DNA of 28,402 bases from CAMCXT01 sp046302715 (GTDB taxonomy: Bacteria > Bacteroidota > Bacteroidia > M30B66), in the NCBI GenBank assembly GCA_046302715.1, contig JBKCHQ010000008.1:1-28402 (forward strand). The letters are read 5' to 3'. Below, piece after piece: positions 23,420-28,402 of this stretch; the first letter of the stretch is position 1; each line of letters starts with the position of its first letter. The position numbers and the translations under genes were made by a program. A model generated the notes under the pieces. That model made no database searches and was not told where the DNA came from. It saw nothing but the letters and a program-made list of their open reading frames with translations.

Positions 23420-23776
23420 ATGGCAATTACAAAAGAATTCAGAAGAAATCGGATTAAAAAGAGAATCCGTAAGGTGGTTAACGGTGATGGAGCAGCTCCG
23501 CGCCTGAGTGTTTTCCGCAGCAATAGTGATATTTACGTTCAGTTGATTGATGACTCTAAAGGGCATACTTTGGCATCGGCATCATCTGCGGAATCAGAAA
23601 TTGCAAAACAAAAAGGCACGAAAATAGAAAAAGCTGCTTTAGTTGGTAAAGCCATAGCGCTTAAAGCTAAAGAAGCAGGTATTTCAGCGGTTCGTTTCGA
23701 CCGTAACGGATACCTCTATCACGGACGTGTTAAATCTTTAGCTGAAGGCGCTCGCGAGGGCGGATTAAATTTTTAA
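23420..23776 (+). CDS. rplR: 50S ribosomal protein L18
   Basis: L18 (118 residues) binds 5S rRNA together with L5. RIRKVVNGDGAAPRLSVFRSN, KGHTLASASS and the C-terminal VRFDRNGYLYHGRVKSLAEGAREGG are diagnostic. It is followed by rpsE after 6 bases. Confidence 0.99.
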   Translation: MAITKEFRRNRIKKRIRKVVNGDGAAPRLSVFRSNSDIYVQLIDDSKGHTLASASSAESEIAKQKGTKIEKAALVGKAIALKAKEAGISAVRFDRNGYLYHGRVKSLAEGAREGGLNF

Positions 23777-23782
23777 GATCTT

Positions 23783-24301
23783 ATGGCAAACGCAAACATT
23801 AAACGTGTCCGCACCAGCGACATCGAATTAAAAGACAAACTTGTAGCTGTAAACCGAGTTACCAAGGTAACAAAAGGTGGTAGAACATTTTCGTTCTCTG
23901 CAATTGTTGTAGTTGGTAATGAAAAAGGTATTGTTGGTTACGGATTGGGTAAAGCCAAAGAAGTTACTGATGCCATCAGTAAGGGTGTAGATGACGCTAA
24001 GAAAACGCTGATTAAAGTACCCGTAATTAACGGTACTGTTCCGCACGAACAACATGGTAAATTTGGCGGAGCCCTCGTTTTTCTTAAGCCAGCTGCACAT
24101 GGAACCGGTGTAATTGCCGGTGGTGCCATGCGTGCTGTATTGGAAAGCGTTGGAATTACCGATGTATTGGCTAAGTCTAAAGGATCCTCAAATCCGCACA
24201 ATGTGGTGAAAGCTACCATTGATGCATTAACTCAGATGCGTGATCCTGCCACCGTAGCTCAACAAAGGGGCATTTCAATGGAAGAAGTTTTTAACGGATA
24301 A
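23783..24301 (+). CDS. rpsE: 30S ribosomal protein S5
   Basis: S5 (172 residues) is at the mRNA entry site and affects decoding accuracy. The double-stranded RNA-binding-like N-domain (VNRVTKVTKGGRTFSFSAIVVVG) and the C-domain (GTGVIAGGAMRAVLESVGITDVLAKSKGSSNP) are complete. The loop around KGGRT, where spectinomycin-resistance changes arise in other bacteria, looks unremarkable. Confidence 0.99.
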   Translation: MANANIKRVRTSDIELKDKLVAVNRVTKVTKGGRTFSFSAIVVVGNEKGIVGYGLGKAKEVTDAISKGVDDAKKTLIKVPVINGTVPHEQHGKFGGALVFLKPAAHGTGVIAGGAMRAVLESVGITDVLAKSKGSSNPHNVVKATIDALTQMRDPATVAQQRGISMEEVFNG

Positions 24302-24315
24302 TATCGTTCAACGTT

Positions 24316-24492
24316 ATGAAAATTAGAATAACTCAAATCAAAAGCGGAATCGACCGTCCTGAACGTCAAAAAAGAACGTTAAAAGCATTGGGAATAACGA
24401 AAATGCATGTTCCGGTAGAACATGAGGCTAATGCTCAAATTTTGGGCATGGTAGACAAAGTAAAACACCTCGTTCAGGTTACTGAACTTTAA
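24316..24492 (+). CDS. rpmD: 50S ribosomal protein L30
   Basis: This gene encodes a 58-residue protein starting MKIRITQIKSGIDRPERQ, with RTLKALGITKMHVPVEHEA in the middle and ending VKHLVQVTEL. This matches L30: the short KSxI..P..Q..TL..LGL pattern and the usual length. It lies between rpsE (14 bases upstream) and rplO (20 bases downstream), its standard place. It is short and easily missed by length-filtered gene calls. Confidence 0.97.
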   Translation: MKIRITQIKSGIDRPERQKRTLKALGITKMHVPVEHEANAQILGMVDKVKHLVQVTEL

Positions 24493-24512
24493 AATAATTA
24501 AAAAAGTAAGTG

Positions 24513-24962
24513 ATGAACTTAAGTAATTTAAAACCTGCAACTGGAGCAACAAAAGCTTCGAAACGAATTGGTCGTGGGCAAGGCTCTGGCCGCGGTGGCA
24601 CATCAACTCGCGGGCACAAAGGAGCTAAATCACGCTCAGGTTATTCTTCAAAAGTAGGTTTTGAAGGAGGCCAGATGCCGCTTCAACGTCGTTTGCCCAA
24701 ATTTGGATTTAAGAATATTAATCGTGTAGAATACCGTGGTATCAATTTAGACACATTACAAATCCTTGCTGATAAGTTAAAATCTGATACTATTAGCTTT
24801 GAGACCTTATGTGCTAATGGATTGGCTGGTAAAAACGACTTGATTAAAATTCTAGGTAGGGGTGAACTAACTTCAACGTTAAACGTGAGTGTTCATGCAT
24901 TTACCGGAACGGCTAAAAACGCAATTGAAGCTAAAGGAGGAACCGCTACAATCCTTGCCTAA
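24513..24962 (+). CDS. rplO: 50S ribosomal protein L15
   Basis: L15 (149 residues) is a late-assembly 50S protein. The ATG at 24513 is preferred to a GTG at 24510. MNLSNLKPATGATKASKRIGRG, the glycine-rich GSGRGGTSTRGHKGAKSRSG and GGQMPLQRRLPKFGF are diagnostic. Its TAA stop overlaps the secY ATG by one base, indicating translational coupling. Confidence 0.98.
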   Translation: MNLSNLKPATGATKASKRIGRGQGSGRGGTSTRGHKGAKSRSGYSSKVGFEGGQMPLQRRLPKFGFKNINRVEYRGINLDTLQILADKLKSDTISFETLCANGLAGKNDLIKILGRGELTSTLNVSVHAFTGTAKNAIEAKGGTATILA

Positions 24963-26311
24963 TGAAAAACTTCTTCAACACCGTAAAAAACATCTTCTCT
25001 ATTGAGGAACTGCGTTCAAAAATATTGAATACGCTTTTATTTCTCTTGGTGTACCGTTTAGGATCATTTGTTGTATTACCGGGTGTAAATCCAGATTCAC
25101 TAGATGCGCTTAAACAGCAAACCTCAGAAGGTATTTTAGGATTATTGAATATGTTTTCAGGGGGAGCATTCTCCAATGCTTCGATTTTTGCTTTGGGTAT
25201 AATGCCCTACATATCGGCTTCAATCGTGGTTCAACTTCTGACGATTGCTATACCTTACTTTCAAAAAATGCAGAAAGAAGGAGAAAGTGGACGTAAAAAG
25301 ATGAATCAAATTACCCGTTATTTAACGGTTCTAATTTGTTCTCTTCAAGCGCCCAGTTACTTAGCAAATCTAAATAATCAGATAGGTGCTCAAGCGATAA
25401 CTGAAACCGGATCGTTTTTCTGGATTTCATCCACAATTATCTTGGTTGCCGGTACTATGTTTATTATGTGGTTAGGTGAACGTATCACTGACCGTGGGAT
25501 TGGAAATGGTATTTCTTTAATCATAATGGTGGGAATTATCGCTGAGTTGCCTGGAGCACTCATCGGTGAATTTGGTTCAAGAATAGCTCAAGCCGGTGGA
25601 GGAACAGTAATGTTTCTAATTGAATTAATTGGTTTATTGCTGGTAATTATACTTGCCATCCTATTGGTTCAAGGTATTCGTCGGGTTCCGGTTCAGGTAG
25701 CAAAAAGAATTTCTGGGAATACTCAAGTTGGTGGAGTACGTCAGTACATACCCTTAAGAGTTAATACTGCAGGGGTAATGCCTATAATATTTGCTCAGGC
25801 AATAATGTTTATCCCAATTACTGTAGCCGGATTTGCAAATTTGGATTCATTGCAAGGTTTTATGGCAACATTTGCAAATGTTACCGGCTTTTGGTACAAT
25901 TTCACATTTGCTGTTTTAATTATTGTTTTTACCTATTTCTACACTGCCATAGCCGTTAATCCTCAAAACATGGCTGAGGAAATGAAACGAAGTGGTGGCT
26001 TTGTGCCTGGAGTTAAGCCAGGTCAAGCAACGGCTGATTTTATTGATACAATTTTATCACGAATTACATTACCAGGTGCAGTATTTTTAGCGTTCCTCGC
26101 CATTATGCCATCACTGGCTATGCTTTTTGGGGTTACCAATAAATTTGCTCAGTTCTATGGGGGAACTTCGTTGTTGATTTTGGTGGGTGTAGTTTTAGAT
26201 ACCTTACAGCAAATTGAAAGTCACTTGTTAATGCGTCAATACGACGGATTGATGAAAAGTGGTAAAATCAAAGGTCGGGCAATGAGTTCGGCCGTTGGGA
26301 TGGAAAATTAA
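24962..26311 (+). CDS. secY: Preprotein translocase subunit SecY
   Basis: SecY is the channel of the Sec translocon in the inner membrane. The protein has 449 residues and about ten hydrophobic segments. Diagnostic pieces are VYRLGSFVVLPGVNPD (first segment), GIMPYISASIVVQLL (TM2b region), LGERITDRGIGNGISLIIM, and the C-terminal LLMRQYDGLMKSGKIKGR. The plug-region and pore-ring residues were not examined individually. It begins in the rplO stop and is followed by map after 12 bases. Confidence 0.99.
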   Translation: MKNFFNTVKNIFSIEELRSKILNTLLFLLVYRLGSFVVLPGVNPDSLDALKQQTSEGILGLLNMFSGGAFSNASIFALGIMPYISASIVVQLLTIAIPYFQKMQKEGESGRKKMNQITRYLTVLICSLQAPSYLANLNNQIGAQAITETGSFFWISSTIILVAGTMFIMWLGERITDRGIGNGISLIIMVGIIAELPGALIGEFGSRIAQAGGGTVMFLIELIGLLLVIILAILLVQGIRRVPVQVAKRISGNTQVGGVRQYIPLRVNTAGVMPIIFAQAIMFIPITVAGFANLDSLQGFMATFANVTGFWYNFTFAVLIIVFTYFYTAIAVNPQNMAEEMKRSGGFVPGVKPGQATADFIDTILSRITLPGAVFLAFLAIMPSLAMLFGVTNKFAQFYGGTSLLILVGVVLDTLQQIESHLLMRQYDGLMKSGKIKGRAMSSAVGMEN

Positions 26312-26323
26312 TCTGTTTTTTCG

Positions 26324-27112
26324 ATGATCTATTACAAGAGCATTGAAGAAATTGAAAGGATAAGAGAGAGTTCTTTACTTGTTGCACGCACTCTGGCCGA
26401 AGTTGCAAAGATTATCGGTCCGGGTGTAACCAGTCTGGAGTTAGACCGATGCGCCGAAGAATTTATTCGCGATAATGGAGGTATCCCGGCTTTTAAAGGA
26501 TATAATGGTTTCCCGGCATCACTTTGTATTTCGCCTAATAATCAGGTAGTACATGGTATTCCGAATTCAAATCCGATTAAAGAAGGAGACATTATTTCTG
26601 TTGATTGCGGAGTTCTTAAAGACGGATATTACGGAGATTCGGCATATACCTTTGCCATTGGCGAGGTGGATGCCAAAGTTAAGCACCTTTTAAAAGTTAC
26701 TAAAGAAAGCCTTTATAAGGGAATTGATGCCGCAATTGAAGGTCGGCGCTTGCAGGATATAAGTTATGAGATTCAGTCATATTCCGAATCACACGGCTTT
26801 TCTGTAGTTCGCGAACTTGTTGGCCATGGAATAGGGAAAAAGCTTCACGAAGCACCAGAGGTTCCCAATTTCGGCAAACGTGGTTCGGGGCCAAAGCTTC
26901 AGATGGGATTGGTTATCGCTATCGAACCAATGATTAATATGGGTAAACGTAGTGTAGTTCACGGTAAAGACGGTTGGACTATTACCACACAAGACGGACT
27001 TCCGTCGGCTCATTTTGAACATACGGTAGCAATAGGCAAGGGCAAGGCAGATATTCTTTCAAGCTTTAAATACATTGAAGAAGCATTGGAAAGCAGATTA
27101 ATAACACAATAA
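26324..27112 (+). CDS. map: Type I methionine aminopeptidase
   Basis: Map removes the initiator methionine from nascent proteins. The protein has 262 residues of the M24 pita-bread fold. The five metal ligands are Asp94 (VDCG), Asp105 (YGDSAYTF), His168 (GHGIGKKLHE), Glu201 (AIEPMI) and Glu232 (FEHTVAI). His77 (VVHGIP) is the substrate-contacting residue. There is no N-terminal zinc-finger extension. The secY-map-infA order is typical for the phylum. Confidence 0.98.
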   Translation: MIYYKSIEEIERIRESSLLVARTLAEVAKIIGPGVTSLELDRCAEEFIRDNGGIPAFKGYNGFPASLCISPNNQVVHGIPNSNPIKEGDIISVDCGVLKDGYYGDSAYTFAIGEVDAKVKHLLKVTKESLYKGIDAAIEGRRLQDISYEIQSYSESHGFSVVRELVGHGIGKKLHEAPEVPNFGKRGSGPKLQMGLVIAIEPMINMGKRSVVHGKDGWTITTQDGLPSAHFEHTVAIGKGKADILSSFKYIEEALESRLITQ

Positions 27113-27126
27113 AGAAGAAAAACAAC

Positions 27127-27345
27127 GTGTCGAAACAGTCGTCAATAGAACAGGATGGTACCATCGTAGAAGCATTGTCAAATGCAATGTTTCGCGTTGA
27201 GCTCGAAAACGGGCACATCATTATTGCACACATTTCTGGCAAAATGCGGATGAATTACATAAAAATCTTACCCGGCGATAAGGTAAAAGTGGAAATGTCA
27301 CCCTACGATTTAACCAAAGGACGAATTACCTATCGCTACAAATAA
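27127..27345 (+). CDS. infA: Translation initiation factor IF-1 (GTG start)
   Basis: IF-1 (72 residues, single OB fold) occupies the A site during initiation. SKQSSIEQDGTIVEALSNAM, VELENGHIIIAHISGKMRMNYIKILPGD and SPYDLTKGRITYRYK are diagnostic. The start codon is GTG at 27127; no in-frame ATG would give a full-length protein, so this is the real start. No Shine-Dalgarno sequence precedes it, only an A-rich stretch. Rare start use may limit expression. Confidence 0.98.
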   Translation: MSKQSSIEQDGTIVEALSNAMFRVELENGHIIIAHISGKMRMNYIKILPGDKVKVEMSPYDLTKGRITYRYK

Positions 27346-27353
27346 TAAACACC

Positions 27354-27470
27354 ATGAAAGTAAAAGCTTCCATCAAGAAAAGAAGCGCGGAGTGCAAAGT
27401 TGTTCGCCGCAAAGGGAGACTCTATGTCATCAACAAGAAGAACCCAAAATTCAAACAACGTCAAGGATAA
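27354..27470 (+). CDS. rpmJ: 50S ribosomal protein L36 (zinc-independent form)
   Basis: This gene encodes a 38-residue protein, MKVKASIKKRSAECKVV at the start and KFKQRQG at the end, which is L36. In the zinc form four ligands (Cys11, Cys14, Cys27 and a His near 32) bind Zn. Here they are Ser11, Cys14, Asn27 and Phe33, so zinc cannot be bound. The gene is 8 bases after infA and 21 before rpsM. It is too short for many gene finders. Confidence 0.97.
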   Translation: MKVKASIKKRSAECKVVRRKGRLYVINKKNPKFKQRQG

Positions 27471-27491
27471 GCCCCAAAATACACTTTAACT

Positions 27492-27869
27492 ATGGCTCGT
27501 ATAGCTGGAATTGACCTTCCTAAAAACAAACGCGGAGAAATCGGACTCACCTACATTTATGGCATTGGCCGTTCTACCGCACAAAAAATTCTTCAAGAAG
27601 CAGGTATTCATTTAGATAAAAAAGTGTCTGAATGGAACGATGCTGATTTAGGGAAAATACGCGAAATCATTAACGAACGCATTAAAGTTGAAGGTGCGCT
27701 TCGTTCTGAAGTACAATTAAATATTAAACGATTGATGGACATTGGTTCATATCGTGGTATTCGTCACCGTAACGGTTTACCGGTACGTGGTCAAACTACG
27801 AAGAATAATGCCCGGACCAGAAAGGGTAGAAAGAAAACAGTTGCCAACAAGAAAAAGGTAACTAAGTAA
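27492..27869 (+). CDS. rpsM: 30S ribosomal protein S13
   Basis: S13 (125 residues) contacts P-site tRNA and forms a bridge with L5. MARIAGIDLPKNKRGEIGLTYIYGIGRSTA at the start, the helix-two-turns-helix core, and the C-terminal GLPVRGQTTKNNARTRKG are diagnostic. It ends in a basic tail (KKVTK). rpsK follows after 37 bases. Confidence 0.99.
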   Translation: MARIAGIDLPKNKRGEIGLTYIYGIGRSTAQKILQEAGIHLDKKVSEWNDADLGKIREIINERIKVEGALRSEVQLNIKRLMDIGSYRGIRHRNGLPVRGQTTKNNARTRKGRKKTVANKKKVTK

Positions 27870-27906
27870 TCTTTACCCGTTTTATTCACATCTCTATTTC
27901 AGTGAA

Positions 27907-28296
27907 ATGGCGAAAACATCAAAAACAACCAAAAAACGAGTTGTAAAAGTAGAGGCGGTGGGTCATGCCCATATTAACGCTACGTTTAACAACATCATTG
28001 TGTCGCTCACAAACAATAGCGGCCAAGTAATCAGCTGGTCATCAGCCGGTAAAATGGGCTTCAGAGGTTCTAAAAAGAACACTCCCTATGCTGCTCAAAT
28101 GGCTGCTGGAGATTGCTCCAAAGTGGCTTACGACCTTGGACTTAGAAAAGTTAAAGTATTCGTTAAAGGACCCGGTGGCGGTAGAGAGTCCGCTATTCGT
28201 ACCATTCACAATGCAGGCATAGAAGTGTCTGAAATTGTTGACGTAACTCCAATCCCTCATAACGGCTGTCGTCCTCCTAAGCGTCGTCGTGTATAA
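27907..28296 (+). CDS. rpsK: 30S ribosomal protein S11
   Basis: S11 (129 residues) lines the E-site platform of the 30S subunit. AHINATFNNIIVSLTNNSG, GPGGGRESAIRTIHNAGIEV and the C-terminal HNGCRPPKRRRV are diagnostic. The Asn-Gly pair in that C-terminal motif is the site of isoaspartate formation known in E. coli S11. rpsD starts 23 bases later. Confidence 0.99.
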   Translation: MAKTSKTTKKRVVKVEAVGHAHINATFNNIIVSLTNNSGQVISWSSAGKMGFRGSKKNTPYAAQMAAGDCSKVAYDLGLRKVKVFVKGPGGGRESAIRTIHNAGIEVSEIVDVTPIPHNGCRPPKRRRV

Positions 28297-28319
28297 TTTC
28301 ATTAAAAGCTTAAAACATC

Positions 28320-28402
28320 ATGGCTAGATATAGAGGTCCTAAATCCAAAATTGCCCGTAAATTTCGTGAAGAAATCTTCGGTCCGGATAAATATTTGAGT
28401 AA
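28320..28402 (+). CDS. rpsD: 30S ribosomal protein S4, first 27 codons (cut by window edge)
   Basis: The ATG at 28320 opens a frame that reads MARYRGPKSKIARKFREE and continues to the end of the window. This is the N-terminus of S4, a primary 16S rRNA-binding protein. The fragment contains no cysteine, but it is too short to tell whether the rest has zinc ligands. In related genomes rpoA and rplQ follow. Confidence 0.93.
   Translation, partial: MARYRGPKSKIARKFREEIFGPDKYLS

Overview
This window is core chromosome of a member of the Bacteroidota (Bacteroidetes). It appears complete and free of frameshifts apart from one gene cut at each edge. The phylum call rests on several things seen in the sequence: promoters of the form TTG-N19-TATCTTTG, start codons that mostly lack a Shine-Dalgarno sequence, a DUF4290-type gene beside murA, a ribosomal protein L36 without its zinc ligands, and a str-S10-spc-alpha supercluster with no tuf between fusA and rpsJ. 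The base composition looks moderate, roughly 40-45% GC by eye. The class or order cannot be resolved from this alone. No mobile element, CRISPR array, tRNA or rRNA was seen, and no gene-free stretch exceeds 300 bases.

Left part (1-6147, all minus strand). Reading in the direction of transcription, a periplasmic TlpA-type thiol-disulfide oxidoreductase ends at an intrinsic terminator. It is followed by grpE-dnaJ (Hsp70 co-chaperones), an ABC-2 type exporter (ATPase and permease overlapping by 13 bases) and pheT (phenylalanyl-tRNA synthetase beta chain, cut by the window edge).

Middle part (6148-12385). A two-gene plus-strand unit encodes a HisH-like glutaminase and a HisF-like barrel protein. 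The HisF-like protein has lost the Asp11 general acid/base of true HisF and resembles the WbuZ/HisF2 proteins of sugar amidination. It converges on a minus-strand group: a UvrD/PcrA helicase, a DUF4290 protein and murA. The MurA has Asp instead of Cys at the fosfomycin-target position.

Right part (12386-28402, all plus strand). This is the ribosomal protein supercluster: rpsL, rpsG, fusA, rpsJ, rplC, rplD, rplW, rplB, rpsS, rplV, rpsC, then rplP, rpmC, rpsQ, rplN, rplX, rplE, rpsN, rpsH, rplF, rplR, rpsE, rpmD, rplO, secY, map, infA, rpmJ, rpsM, rpsK and the first codons of rpsD. It is not one uninterrupted operon by sequence. A strong intrinsic terminator and a second promoter, nearly identical to the one before rpsL, lie in a 208-base gap between rpsC and rplP. 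The genes supply ribosome assembly, translocation (EF-G), initiation (IF-1), membrane insertion (SecY) and N-terminal methionine removal (Map).

Most of the window is ordinary housekeeping DNA. The items most worth a second look are the orphan HisH/HisF-like pair, the rpsC/rplP split with its paired promoters, and a long perfect inverted repeat inside rpsH.
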